DNA of 64,000 bases, taken from assembly GCF_000527095.1 (NCBI RefSeq), contig NZ_AZUN01000001.1, forward strand, positions 62,001 to 126,000. The letters are read 5' to 3'. The notes below the pieces were generated by a model. The model was not told the origin of the DNA. It made no database searches and saw nothing but the letters and a program-made list of their open reading frames with translations. The number at the start of each line of letters is the position of its first letter. The stretch's first letter is position 1. The position numbers were made by a program, and so were the translations under genes. Source of the stretch: Methylomicrobium lacus LW14 (GTDB taxonomy: Bacteria; Pseudomonadota; Gammaproteobacteria; Methylococcales; Methylomonadaceae). Shown piece by piece: positions 25,454-33,379 of the stretch.

Positions 25454-27046
25454 TTAATGTGATTTGCCGAAAGGCAGTAGTTCGTCGATACGGCTGTTAG
25501 GCCAGGTAGGCAGTTTTTCGAGGGTGTCTTTTAGCCAGGCCAAAGGATCGAGGCCGTTGAGCTTGGCCGTGCCGAGCAAGGTTTGAATCACAGCCGCGCG
25601 TTTTCCGGCGCGTTCCGAGCCGGCAAAGAGCCAGTTCTTTTTACCCAAAGCGATAGGTCGGATGCTGTTTTCAATCGGGTTGTTGTCGATTGGCAGATCG
25701 CCGGTTTCAGCATAGCGTGTGAGAGCGATCCAGCGTTTCAAGCTGTAGTCGATGGCTTTAGCGGTCGCGGTATTGGGCGCGACGTGGGTTCGGGTGCGTT
25801 GCAGCCAGTCGTGCAGGCCGGCCAGTGCCGGCCGGCTTTTCTCGGCACGCAGGCGTTGGCGTTCCGCTGAACTCAGGCTTTGGCCTTCGGCTTCAATCGC
25901 ATACAGCACCGCGATGCGCTGTAAGGCTTCTTGCGCAATCGGGCTCTGGCTGGCCTGGAACAGGTCGAAGAATTTCCGCCGCGCATGCGCCCAACACGCC
26001 AGTTCGATACATGGCTCAAGCCGAAGTCGAGTTTCGGGATGGGCGCGGGCGGCCGCAAACAAGGCTTTATAGCCGGCGTAGTCGTCGACCACGAGGTGGC
26101 CTTGCCAATCGCCTAGAAACTGCCCGGCATGCCGGCCGCTGCGACCGGCTTGATAGTCGAAGACGATGATCTTGGGCCCCGGTTGTAGGTCATTGCTGCG
26201 GTAGGCCCACAGGTAGGCTTTCTTGGTTTTGCCGTTGCCGGGATCCAGTTGCGGCACCGGCGTTTCATCGGCATGAAGACTCGACCGTTGTTGAAGATGC
26301 CAGGCCAGGCGATCCGCCAAAGGTTCCAAGGCGACGCCGAGACGTCCGACCCAGTCGGCCAGGGTGGAACGGGACAAGATCACGCCGTCGCGGGCGGCGA
26401 TCTGCTCCAAGCGGTAGAGCGGCAGATGGTCCTGGAATTTGCTGATCATCACCCAGCTCAACAAGCCGACCGCCGCCAGACCGCCATCGATCACCGCCGG
26501 CGGAATCGACGCCGCCGTCACGGTCTCGCAGCTCCGGCAGGCATATTGCGGGCGGATATGGCGATGGACGAAGAACTTCGCCGGCTCGACATCCAGTTGC
26601 TCGGTCACATCTTCGCCGATCTTGACCAACTCCCGGCCGCAGTGCCCGCAGGTGCAGGATTCGGGTTCGTGGCGGTGTTCGATGCGCGGCAAGTGAGACG
26701 GTAACGGTTGCCGGCCGGCGCGCAGGCGTTTGGGGCGGACCACCGTGGTACAAGGACTGGCATCTTGCAGTTGCTCGACTTCCGCGTCGATGGCCGAAAT
26801 ATCCGTGTTCCAGGTTTCCTCGAACACATCCCGCTGCAGCGGGGCCAAGGCTTCGCTCTTGGTGCTGAAACGGATGCGCTTGTAATACGCCAACTCGTGG
26901 GTCAGCGCGGCGATTTTGACGTCTTTGCTCTGAATGGCTTTGGCATCCCGCTCAGCCTGCTCGATCAGCGCTTGAATCAATGCGGCTACTTCGGTTTTTG
27001 CCGAAGGCTCCAGGTTCAACTGATCGAGTTTGGCGAGGGGATTCAT
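25454..27046 (-). CDS. tnpC: IS66 TnpC transposase (DDE), copy 2
   Basis: This is 530 residues from the ATG at 27046. It has the same domain order as copy 1: N-terminal helix, Cys cluster, core with HADETPVP and VVDDYAGYKA, and C-terminal NNPIENSIRP. Two residues differ from copy 1 (QQRSSLHADE and DPLAWLKD here). No stop or frameshift is present, so the gene should be functional. Confidence 0.97.
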   Translation of the reverse strand: MNPLAKLDQLNLEPSAKTEVAALIQALIEQAERDAKAIQSKDVKIAALTHELAYYKRIRFSTKSEALAPLQRDVFEETWNTDISAIDAEVEQLQDASPCTTVVRPKRLRAGRQPLPSHLPRIEHRHEPESCTCGHCGRELVKIGEDVTEQLDVEPAKFFVHRHIRPQYACRSCETVTAASIPPAVIDGGLAAVGLLSWVMISKFQDHLPLYRLEQIAARDGVILSRSTLADWVGRLGVALEPLADRLAWHLQQRSSLHADETPVPQLDPGNGKTKKAYLWAYRSNDLQPGPKIIVFDYQAGRSGRHAGQFLGDWQGHLVVDDYAGYKALFAAARAHPETRLRLEPCIELACWAHARRKFFDLFQASQSPIAQEALQRIAVLYAIEAEGQSLSSAERQRLRAEKSRPALAGLHDWLQRTRTHVAPNTATAKAIDYSLKRWIALTRYAETGDLPIDNNPIENSIRPIALGKKNWLFAGSERAGKRAAVIQTLLGTAKLNGLDPLAWLKDTLEKLPTWPNSRIDELLPFGKSH

Positions 27047-27110
27047 GGCCGTTATTATACTGCATAAACCCACTGAACGCCTTGATTTTACTAGGTTTCA
27101 ATACCGTACC

Positions 27111-27461
27111 TTACACCCGCCATTCTGTTGACGGTTGTGCCGATAGCCGTTGCCAATCGACACCAGCCACAAGCCACTGCCACTGGGCCTGACTGAGCGC
27201 AAAGACCGGGTCAGAGGCTTTGGGCCAAACAAAACTGCCTCGATGCAACCGCCGCTGGCACAGCCAAACCCCATTGCCGTCCCACAGCAACAGGCGCAAG
27301 CGGTTGCCGGCACGGTTGCGGAAGATAAAGGCCGATCCGCAGCCAGGCGGGTGCCCCAGGCTTTGCTGGACGATTGCGGTTAAGCCATCCAGGCCGCGCC
27401 GCATATCGACCGGCGCCACCGCCAGCCAGATCTGTGCCGGACTCGCAATCAAGCCAGGCAT
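27111..27461 (-). CDS. tnpB: IS66 TnpB (Orf2), copy 2
   Basis: This is 116 residues identical to copy 1, with VAPVDMRRGLDGLTAIVQQS and the RLRLLLWDGNGVWL block. It is intact and overlaps tnpA by 13 bp. Confidence 0.95.
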   Translation of the reverse strand: MPGLIASPAQIWLAVAPVDMRRGLDGLTAIVQQSLGHPPGCGSAFIFRNRAGNRLRLLLWDGNGVWLCQRRLHRGSFVWPKASDPVFALSQAQWQWLVAGVDWQRLSAQPSTEWRV

Positions 27462-27736
27462 CGCAACAACTCAGCCACCCAGCGCGCTGATACGGTAGCG
27501 GACAACTCCAGGCGGTGACCTTGGGCATGCGTGAAGACAATCGCGGCAGGCGCAGACGGCTGAACATGCACCGGTATTAAGGCTGCCGACTCTGGCTGGG
27601 GCAATTTGCGATAGTCGCTCAAACGCGCCGTGAAGGTACGGACATTGAGTTGCCGCTCGGCGCAATACGCGGCTTGTGATAGCCCGCTACGTTGCCACGC
27701 TTCAATATGCTGACGCCATTTCGCTGTGATAGCCAT
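27449..27736 (-). CDS. tnpA: IS66 TnpA, copy 2
   Basis: This is 95 residues identical to copy 1 (MAITAKWRQHIEAWQRSGLS). It is intact and is the first gene of the element in its reading direction. Confidence 0.9.
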   Translation of the reverse strand: MAITAKWRQHIEAWQRSGLSQAAYCAERQLNVRTFTARLSDYRKLPQPESAALIPVHVQPSAPAAIVFTHAQGHRLELSATVSARWVAELLRCLA

Positions 27737-27813
27737 GCCAAAACTCCTGACAAAAAAAGGACAGGATGCAACAGACGAAAATTATTTTATAGGCGGTACG
27801 GTTGAACGCTTAC

Positions 27814-28042
27814 CGAACAGGCGACGGGAATAGTGATCCACCGCATAACCAGCAAACAATGCACAGCAGAAGTACGGAATGACCTCCGCCAGTCCAACCA
27901 AACCTAGCGCAAGTGTGTCATGGGTCAGCTCAAAGATGTGCCAACCCACGACGATCGCCATGATTTGATAGGCAAATACAATAAAAGCTCGAAATGTTAA
28001 CAGTTTTAGAAAAGCGAAATTCGGATTAGCAAACGAATGCAT
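27814..28042 (-). pseudogene. MFS transporter, N-terminal part, disrupted by IS66
   Basis: About 76 residues are encoded from an ATG at 28042 (MHSFANPNFAFLKLLTFRAF ... ), with two membrane helices ending GYAVDHYSRRLFG. A TTG at 28060 would extend the N-terminus by six residues. This is the start of the transporter whose remaining ten or so helices are encoded at 24405-25407. RxxxDHYSRR between helices 2 and 3 fits the MFS loop motif. Confidence 0.85.
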
Positions 28043-28120
28043 GACAACCTGAATGATCAAAAGCCGCTTACCGGCCTTAACAGGGTAAGGATATGGTCAT
28101 AAACAACTTCCCGATAAAAT

Positions 28121-28223
28121 TTTCCGTTCGTCCTGAGCTTGTCGAAGGATGGACGGAAAATTCCCGGCTCATGCTGTCACCCGTTCATGCTTCGACGAAC
28201 TCAGCACGAACCGGTGACAGCAT
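28121..28223. repeat. Dispersed palindromic intergenic repeat
   Basis: The segment CGTTCGTCCTGAGCTTGTCG followed by AAGGATGGACGG, then later TTCGACGAACTCAGCACGAA, forms a long imperfect palindrome. This family of intergenic repeats is well known in many Proteobacteria. Inside, ATGCTGTCACC (28171-28181) and GGTGACAGCAT (28213-28223) form a perfect 11-bp inverted repeat. It lies just upstream of the MFS gene start, where it may add secondary structure to a transcript. Confidence 0.75.
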
Positions 28224-28334
28224 TTACGGAAGTTATTTTTGACGGAATCCTAACTGAACCCAAAAGAGATATCCTCTGTACTTACAGTCGTTCAAAAAGA
28301 AATTACAAAATAACGTGATACAGAAATGGCATCT

Positions 28335-28634
28335 TTATTTTAAAATATCTCGCGCTCTATTTTCTGAAAGGATTGATTTTGATGTTAAATATTCGATCTC
28401 TTTTTTGATAACGTCACTATCCAAATCCACAATATCCATACTCGCTAATTTCGATACTGCGGTACGAATATAGGCATCTTCTGCGTAAGCGGTAGATATG
28501 CCGATAAGCTCTCCCGTAGTAAACCTATCCTTAAATGTTTGTAAAGGTATAGTTCTTTGGTTGTCGTCATATTCTGCAAAAGAGACAATGGGTAAAGAGC
28601 TGAACAATAAAAGAAGGAGGGCTGACTTAACCAT
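28335..28634 (-). CDS. Small exported protein of unknown function
   Basis: This 99-residue protein has a signal peptide (MVKSALLLLLFSSLPIVSFA) and a mature part with TFKDRFTTGELIGISTAYAE and LDSDVIKKEIEYLTSKSILS. The mature helical part has the pattern of small phage or prophage proteins, but no family is recognised. An ATG start with a purine-rich leader is available. It stands alone between a repeat-containing gap and a small upstream gene. Confidence 0.6.
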   Translation of the reverse strand: MVKSALLLLLFSSLPIVSFAEYDDNQRTIPLQTFKDRFTTGELIGISTAYAEDAYIRTAVSKLASMDIVDLDSDVIKKEIEYLTSKSILSENRARDILK

Positions 28635-28960
28635 TTTAAAACCTTCAGTTGAAAACCTATTGAGAATGAGAAAAATCTGTGTAAACCGCCGTTAAATTTA
28701 ATTACGCATTCGATCTGGAAACATAGTCACAAATTGACTGGTACCTGGTTTTCAATGGCATAGACCATTTTTAGCTGAAATCTCTATTGCTTAGTCGATG
28801 GCTGTCATCATCGTAGCCGATCTTCATGTGGAAATATTTTCTGTTCTTCTACATAAAGTTGATTAACAGTGCGTCAAGTAATCGGCCTATATTGCGTACA
28901 AGCGAGGATGTCTATAAGTGAAATGCCATTTCTGTAGACCTGTTCCCCGGACTTTTGTTC
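28635..28960. other. Intergenic, no gene seen
   Basis: About 325 bp with frequent stops in all frames. It probably holds the promoter of the minus-strand exported protein gene. A repeated AAATGCCATTTCTGTAG-like motif is present at 28921, and a related ACAGAAATGGCATC at 28320-28333, the latter just past that gene. No function is assigned. Confidence 0.35.
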
Positions 28961-29134
28961 TTAAGCTAGAAAAAGATAAATCGCACGCCGAGCTTTTTTT
29001 CTGGCGTCATCATCGTTTTCAGCCATAAGTTTAATAACAGATTTTATCTGATCTCCCAATAACACGCGTAAAAAATAGCCGTTTTTTTCATATACCAGCT
29101 CGGCATCCATCCATTTTTCAACAATTCGTAACAT
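28961..29134 (-). CDS. Small charged protein (57 aa)
   Basis: The minus-strand frame from an ATG at 29134 to TAA at 28961 encodes MLRIVEKWMDAELVYEKNGY, then FLRVLLGDQIKSVIKLMAEN and DDDARKKARRAIYLFLA. The balanced charged/hydrophobic pattern and a purine-rich AAGGG leader seven bases upstream suggest a real small gene rather than chance. It is about 60 codons long. No family is recognised. A short helix-rich protein of this type could be regulatory. Confidence 0.5.
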   Translation of the reverse strand: MLRIVEKWMDAELVYEKNGYFLRVLLGDQIKSVIKLMAENDDDARKKARRAIYLFLA

Positions 29135-29513
29135 ACGAAACCCTTATTCAGTAAAATAAACTAGGTTAAACAATACGGAAATAAGCAAGTATTGCGCCAA
29201 TACTTAATTGTGCAATCGGCGGGGTTTTTGGCTATTTCATTCATGATCAGCGGTTGAAATCAACAGAACCAACGGTTTATTTAAACAACCCAAAGGAATA
29301 TGACTCTTTTCAGGCTGATCATCTGGTCTGGTGTGGGTATGACCACGATGGTTCATGGCCGCGCAGGCGGATTTCGCTTTGCGCTGTTTTCTCGGACTGG
29401 TCCCCAAATCCTGACACCTTTTCCGCCGATGCTCCTTGGTTGAGGTGTTTTTAAGGCTGAATTTAACTTCGGGCGGTAAAAGGTCAATTCCAATCCCGTG
29501 AATTCACATCTTT
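29135..29513. other. Intergenic, no supported gene
   Basis: About 380 bp. A 66-codon frame at 29254-29454 has no conserved look, contains rare aromatic and Cys patterns, and has no ribosome site. I leave it out. Confidence 0.35.
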
Positions 29514-29648
29514 ATGTCCCCAAAAGCCGTGAGAAAAGAAATCTATCAAGCCATCGCAGGTGTCGCCGCCTTGATAGCCTTATCGCTCCCCTTAGCCATT
29601 TTAGGGTTAAAGGTGCTTAACTTCGTTTTTAGTAAAATCCCGACCTAA
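29514..29648 (+). CDS. Possible small single-helix membrane protein (44 aa)
   Basis: An ATG at 29514 opens MSPKAVRKEIYQAIAGVAAL, continuing IALSLPLAILGLKVLNFVFS. One strong membrane helix is flanked by basic N-terminal residues (inside-positive) and a short polar tail. No convincing Shine-Dalgarno is seen. Small helices of this form are commonly real but cannot be proved here. Confidence 0.35.
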   Translation: MSPKAVRKEIYQAIAGVAALIALSLPLAILGLKVLNFVFSKIPT

Positions 29649-29718
29649 TCGGGTTACTGCCGCTTCTCCCTCCATCGGCCTCCAAACCTGTTCGGCCACA
29701 CGGTTTATTGACGTGTGA

Positions 29719-30048
29719 TTATTTCCAACCTGCATTCGCCTGCTGCATCACATAAGCGGCAACATTTTTAATTTGCTCCGTTGACAGGGTTGTGCCAAAT
29801 GCCGGCATAGGGGGTTTGCCGTTGGTAACCAGTGTAATAATTGCAGCTTCAGAATCCATTTTGTTGTCTTTTAAATCCTTTATGCTTAGCGATTTGGCTT
29901 GAACTATTAAATTGTTTCCGCCGGAATGGCATGACGTACAATTGTTGGCAAACACTTCCACGCCGGCTGATGCATCGGCAGCCTGAACATTGCCAATAAA
30001 ACCAAAGATAAGCACACTTGAAACGAATAAGAATGATGAACGTAACAT
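29719..30048 (-). CDS. Periplasmic class I cytochrome c (c6/c553-like)
   Basis: This 109-residue protein has a signal peptide to about residue 23 (FGFIGNVQA end). A single haem-binding CTSCH lies at residues 37-41. The distal ligand is probably Met81 in KPPMPAFG, and the C-terminal helix reads TEQIKNVAAYVMQQA. It should be exported by Sec and haem-loaded by the Ccm system. Such small cytochromes shuttle electrons between periplasmic donors and oxidases. No partner dehydrogenase is nearby. The CxxCH and PxMPxFG spacing is that of the c6-like group. Confidence 0.9.
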   Translation of the reverse strand: MLRSSFLFVSSVLIFGFIGNVQAADASAGVEVFANNCTSCHSGGNNLIVQAKSLSIKDLKDNKMDSEAAIITLVTNGKPPMPAFGTTLSTEQIKNVAAYVMQQANAGWK

Positions 30049-30399
30049 GATTGTTCTCCAAAAAATGACTTGAACACGATGAGATAAACAAACAACCCAT
30101 CAACTTTGCTGCTAAAAGCAGCGCTATGATAAATATTTTTTATGACGAAGGCTTGCGTAAACAGGATGATTGATGTCCGTAGTAGTGAATGTCACTTGCG
30201 CGCCGGTTTTTGCCAGTTGGCTGAGAAAAATTCCGCTACTCTCTGATGCCATCGTAAAAGCGCATTAGATGGACCGCTAACTCTGTTTTCCGTTCCATTG
30301 CTCCCCACCCGCAATGGCCTGGCTAATCATTGGTCAATCATAGTGATATCCCAGTAAAAGTATTGACACATAGCAGTTATCCACGTGTTGATAACAAAT
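30049..30399. other. Intergenic, promoter region of cytochrome gene
   Basis: About 350 bp between the cytochrome and the IHF/HU-like genes, both on the minus strand. No coding frame is convincing. The part next to 30060-30130 is AT-rich and likely carries the cytochrome promoter. Confidence 0.35.
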
Positions 30400-30711
30400 T
30401 TAGGTGTCTCTAATTTTTGGGTAAACAAGACGTGAAGCATTCACTTTTCTTCGTAAATCGAGTCCCGATTTAAAATGCGGAGACTGCCTTTGTGGAACGC
30501 TGACCACATCACCTGTTTTGGGATTTCGACCAATGCGAGCGTCACGTTGAATTGTCGAAAAACTCCCAAAGCCACGAATCTCAATTCTTTCACCATTGGC
30601 TAAAGTGGAGATCATGACATCAATAATGTTGTTTACTGCAAGCTCAACATCCTTTTGATTTAAATGCGACTGTTTGCTATCAATCATGGCAATGAGTTCC
30701 AATTTGGTCAT
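30400..30711 (-). CDS. IHF/HU-family DNA-binding protein, IhfB-like
   Basis: This 103-residue protein begins MTKLELIAMIDSKQSHLNQK. It has GERIEIRGFGSFSTIQRDAR and GRNPKTGDVVSVPQRQSPHF, the DNA-binding beta-arm with the intercalating Pro region. The GRNPKTG motif is fully conserved. Similarity in the first helix and in FKSGLDLRRKVN favours the IHF beta side over HU. It may be an extra paralogue carried by the island, because the usual ihfB neighbour (rpsA) is absent. It would form dimers that sharply bend DNA. Confidence 0.9.
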   Translation of the reverse strand: MTKLELIAMIDSKQSHLNQKDVELAVNNIIDVMISTLANGERIEIRGFGSFSTIQRDARIGRNPKTGDVVSVPQRQSPHFKSGLDLRRKVNASRLVYPKIRDT

Positions 30712-30981
30712 GGCTATCTTTGATTATTGTTGACTGTATTTAATCGAGGGTATAGTAAACAGCTCTGTTACTGTGAAAGTCGCTCCCATGGGGGATTTTC
30801 ATCTGCCGGGGCGATGCTGAGCCTTCATGAACGTTAGAATATATCTGCTAATCGATCCTGACAAAAATTCATAAACAGGTTTAGCTCGGGTTTCCAATCT
30901 CGAATTGGCCTCGACCAGTGGTTAGCAGCCTGTTCGATGGACAGGCATGAGCAACCAAAGTTAAACAGCGTGCCAGTATTT

Positions 30982-31025
30982 AAAAAAAATACCCCCCGCG
31001 ACCATGTCGTGAAGCTGGGGGGTAT
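30982..31025 (-). terminator. Rho-independent terminator of the SmbP-like gene
   Basis: Read on the minus strand, ATACCCCCC (31025-31017) and GGGGGGTAT (30997-30989) pair around a 19-nt loop and are followed by a run of T (plus-strand A at 30982-30989). It lies 4 bp after the stop of the SmbP-like gene. Confidence 0.9.
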
Positions 31026-31028
31026 CAT

Positions 31029-31286
31029 TTATTTGGTAGAATGCTCAGCAGCTTCCTCCGTTTTCATGTTTGCAGTTTCTGAGGCTTTGCTGGCATTCTC
31101 AGCATGTGTTTTCGCTTCCGCATGTTTACCGGCCTTGTGCTGTTTGGCGGCTGCTTGATGGTGTTTTACGACATCCTCATGGGCTTTGGCCGCTTCTTCG
31201 TGTTTTACAGCGGCTTGTTCCGTAGCCGCAAATGCAGAAAAAGACATCACGGATGCTACGAGTAATGCGCCTATGATCTTTAACAT
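31029..31286 (-). CDS. SmbP-like small periplasmic metal-binding protein
   Basis: This 85-residue protein has a signal peptide (MLKIIGALLVASVMSFSAFA) and a mature chain made of Ala/His/Glu/Lys helices: VKHEEAAKAHEDVVKHHQAA, KQHKAGKHAEAKTHAENASK. The repeated His spacing and composition match SmbP of Nitrosomonas, a periplasmic protein that binds copper and other divalent metals. Here it probably buffers metal in the periplasm. It has its own strong terminator and is a stand-alone gene. A CDF metal-efflux scrap lies 350 bp away, which may be coincidence. Confidence 0.8.
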   Translation of the reverse strand: MLKIIGALLVASVMSFSAFAATEQAAVKHEEAAKAHEDVVKHHQAAAKQHKAGKHAEAKTHAENASKASETANMKTEEAAEHSTK

Positions 31287-31628
31287 AGATGACTCCTGAA
31301 TATTGCAAGATAAAGGTTACCGACCTCAAGATCTGTTATCGATTTTGCGGCTGATGTCGAAAATGATTTCCCGACATATAAGACATACATTAATCATGCC
31401 ATCTGGATTTTTGTTGGCTATTTATTTGAAATTACTTGTATTTTTTAAGAATAACTTTCTAATTTACAAGTTAATTAAGGGCTAATAGGTAAAAATAAAC
31501 CCATAATCTTGGTGGATATAAACCATACAAACAGTTTAGTTATGACATGACAAACAGAAGTGGCGCTGAAATTTACACAACCGCTTACCATGTAAAGATA
31601 CCTGTGCGGGAGGCGGAGGAAAGAGAAA
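31287..31628. other. Intergenic, no supported gene
   Basis: About 340 bp. A 60-codon frame at 31303-31485 is AT-rich and hydrophobic, but has no family and no ribosome site; I leave it out. The left part should contain the SmbP-like gene promoter. Confidence 0.35.
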
Positions 31629-31808
31629 TTGCTGCTCTATCGTCACCGGAGCGACAACCTCAACATGAGTTCCACATGGCTATGTTCCAGAAATGACCTG
31701 ATCGCGAACGTGAGTGTCTTGCTAGCCGCTGCTGGTAGCTATCTGCTCGCCTCACGCTTGCCGGATATTGTTGTTGGCAGTCTTATTGCTCGCCTCTTTC
31801 TCAGATCT
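31629..31808 (+). pseudogene. CDF (cation diffusion facilitator) transporter fragment
   Basis: A 60-residue stretch encodes YRHRSDNLNMSSTWLCSRND, then LIANVSVLLAAAGSYLLASR and LPDIVVGSLIARLFLRS. This is the helix V-VI region of Zn/Cd/Co efflux CDF proteins, with the (S)xDLNxxSxxLxxxND motif that holds metal-site residues. The sequence before and after is unrelated, so both ends are lost. The right break falls at the res site of the resolvase element, which suggests that the transposon captured or cut the gene. Confidence 0.75.
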
Positions 31809-31815
31809 GTGGATT

Positions 31816-31905
31816 TGTCCGGAAATTCTGGATTTTTCGGACAATTGTTTGCCTTTATAAAATCAAAGGCTTGCATGTCCGATAAATCTGTCCGAAAATG
31901 AGCGC
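31816..31905. promoter_or_regulatory. Resolvase binding region (res site)
   Basis: TGTCCG at 31816-31821 and CGGACA at 31838-31843 bound a 28-bp inverted repeat, the standard size of a serine resolvase subsite. A second set, with TGTCCG at 31876-31881 and TGTCCG again at 31889-31894, lies before the resolvase ATG. This arrangement is a typical res site directly upstream of tnpR; recombination and repression of the gene would both occur here. Confidence 0.75.
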
Positions 31906-32451
31906 ATGAAAATAGGCTATGCGCGTGTCTCGACCGATGACCAGAACCCCGATTTGCAGCTCGACGCTCTGAAAAGGGCAGGGTGCCAAAAAATCTATGT
32001 CGATAAGGCGAGTGGCGCAAAGCGGCAACGTCCTGAATTGAACAAATGCCTCGCCGCGCTGGATGCCGATGACGTCTTGATTGTATGGAAGCTCGACGGG
32101 ATCGGGCGATCGCTGCATGATCTCATCGCCTTCCTTGACGATCTGAAAGAGCGCAAGATTCAATTTCAATCGCTGACCGAATCCATCGACACCAAAACCC
32201 CGACCGGTCGGGCGATATGGCAAATGATCGGAATACTGGCAGAACTGGAACGCTCTTTAATTCAGGAGCGCACCCAGGCGGGAAGGGCAGCGGCGCAAGC
32301 GCGGGGGGTAAAAATGGGGCGGAAACCCAAATTGACACCGCAACAAATCAAACACGCCCGCAAGCTGATAGAAGAAGGGGAAAGCCCCGCACTTGTGGCG
32401 AAGCAGCTCAACGTGGCACGGTCAACGCTTTATCTAAGCTTGCAAGAATAA
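31906..32451 (+). CDS. Tn3-family serine resolvase with a missing catalytic arginine
   Basis: This 181-residue protein contains the serine recombinase catalytic domain (MKIGYARVSTDDQNPDLQLD with Ser9, RPELNKCLAALDADDVLIVW, LIAFLDDLKERKIQFQSLTE, AELERSLIQERTQAG) and a C-terminal Hin-like HTH. The DRLGR motif reads LDGIGRS here. Gly65 stands where the gamma-delta Arg68 equivalent should be, while the second Arg (here Arg68) is kept. The codon GGG instead of CGG is a single change. The protein should still bind DNA and repress, but catalysis is probably crippled. The transposase of the parent transposon is not present. Confidence 0.9.
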   Translation: MKIGYARVSTDDQNPDLQLDALKRAGCQKIYVDKASGAKRQRPELNKCLAALDADDVLIVWKLDGIGRSLHDLIAFLDDLKERKIQFQSLTESIDTKTPTGRAIWQMIGILAELERSLIQERTQAGRAAAQARGVKMGRKPKLTPQQIKHARKLIEEGESPALVAKQLNVARSTLYLSLQE

Positions 32452-32497
32452 AATGACATATGCCGGGAGGAAGAGGAGTGATTAAGGAAGCCGATTC

Positions 32498-32782
32498 ATG
32501 CTGATACCGATTGCTTATCTCGCAGCGCGAGATCCCGCCCGCAATATTCACCGAGCCTATTCGCTGGCTTATGGTCAGGACCTCTTCGGTAATTGGATCG
32601 TGGAAACCACTTACGGGCGGATTGGTGGCAAAGGACGAACCCTCGTGACTGTCGTCAACAATGAAGACGAAGCACTCAAATATGTGCAAAAGTCCCTCAA
32701 ACGCCGGCAATCCGCTCCTAAAAGGCTGGGAATTGGCTATGAAATAAAAAATAGCCCTGCCACACGAGCAAACAATAGCTAA
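32498..32782 (+). CDS. WGR-domain protein at the head of the BREX cluster
   Basis: This 94-residue protein contains one WGR domain: YSLAYGQDLFGNWIVETTYG, then RIGGKGRTLVTVVNNEDEAL and KYVQKSLKRRQ. The name motif appears as YGRIG. WGR domains occur in PARP-like enzymes and bacterial defence or mobile-element proteins and are thought to bind nucleic acid or nucleotide. The ATG has AAGGAAG upstream. It ends 3 bp before brxA, so it is probably in the same transcript. It is not a core BREX gene; it may be an accessory or a remnant of the transposon carrying the resolvase. Confidence 0.8.
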   Translation: MLIPIAYLAARDPARNIHRAYSLAYGQDLFGNWIVETTYGRIGGKGRTLVTVVNNEDEALKYVQKSLKRRQSAPKRLGIGYEIKNSPATRANNS

Positions 32783-32785
32783 ACC

Positions 32786-33379
32786 ATGACTATTTCTTAT
32801 AACGCAGAAATTTCTGCAGGCTCTCTGATGCCCTTAGAGAGTCGCCGCATTGCGGCTTTCTTGCTGACTCACCCCAATGAGAATGCCTGGAGACGGGCGC
32901 TGGTCGAGGATAATCTGCTGCAGAAAAAAGCCCCGTCTACCGCTTTACGCCAAGCAAAATTGATCAGGAATCGTCTGAATACCCTTGATACTTCCGCGTG
33001 GGAAATGATTGCCCATCGTGAACAAGAAGTTGCAATTCAGCTGTTACTGGTGGCGGCAGTTAAACATAGCCGGCTGCTCGCAGATTTTATTGCGAATGTT
33101 TACATCGATCATCAGCGCCGATTAAACTTGTCAATTTCTTCCGGCGACTGGGAAGGATTTTTCACCGAATGCGCCCACAGGGATTCATCAGTGAAACATT
33201 GGTCGGCTTCAACACAAGCTAAACTGTTCCAGGTCATCGTCCGTATCCTTACCGAAGCCAAGTATCTTGAAAACACACGCAGCATGAAAATTACACCGCA
33301 ATCGTTGCATCCTGATATTAGACGCTACCTATCGGCGCAAGGAGATCACTCGATAGTGGAACTCTTGGGGCGAGCCTAA
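32786..33379 (+). CDS. brxA: BREX protein BrxA (DUF1819)
   Basis: This 197-residue protein begins MTISYNAEISAGSLMPLESR. It contains ALVEDNLLQKKAPSTALRQA, LLVAAVKHSRLLADFIANVY and LTEAKYLENTRSMKITPQSL. The length and order match BrxA, a NusB-like, DNA-binding small protein of type 1 BREX systems. In these systems BrxA, BrxB, BrxC, PglX, PglZ and BrxL act together to methylate host DNA and block phage replication. The gene is coupled by overlap (TAATG) to brxB. Confidence 0.95.
   Translation: MTISYNAEISAGSLMPLESRRIAAFLLTHPNENAWRRALVEDNLLQKKAPSTALRQAKLIRNRLNTLDTSAWEMIAHREQEVAIQLLLVAAVKHSRLLADFIANVYIDHQRRLNLSISSGDWEGFFTECAHRDSSVKHWSASTQAKLFQVIVRILTEAKYLENTRSMKITPQSLHPDIRRYLSAQGDHSIVELLGRA

Larger units (their letters stand above)
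25408..27813 (-). mobile_element. IS66-family insertion sequence, copy 2
   Basis: The element is 2406 bp, in minus orientation, with the same terminal inverted repeats as copy 1 and almost the same sequence throughout. It is flanked by CGAACAGG direct repeats and interrupts an MFS transporter gene. The near identity of the two copies shows recent transposition. The two inverted copies could recombine to invert the 4.3 kb between them; the intact duplication here shows that this has not happened on this chromosome. Confidence 0.97.

Noticed and set aside
18689..27813. Inversion between the two IS66 copies
   Set aside because: An inversion would swap flanking octamers. Copy 2 has matching CGAACAGG on both sides and the transporter halves still match each other across it.
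29254..29454. 66-codon frame near the cytochrome gene
   Set aside because: There is no start signal and the composition looks unlike a real protein.
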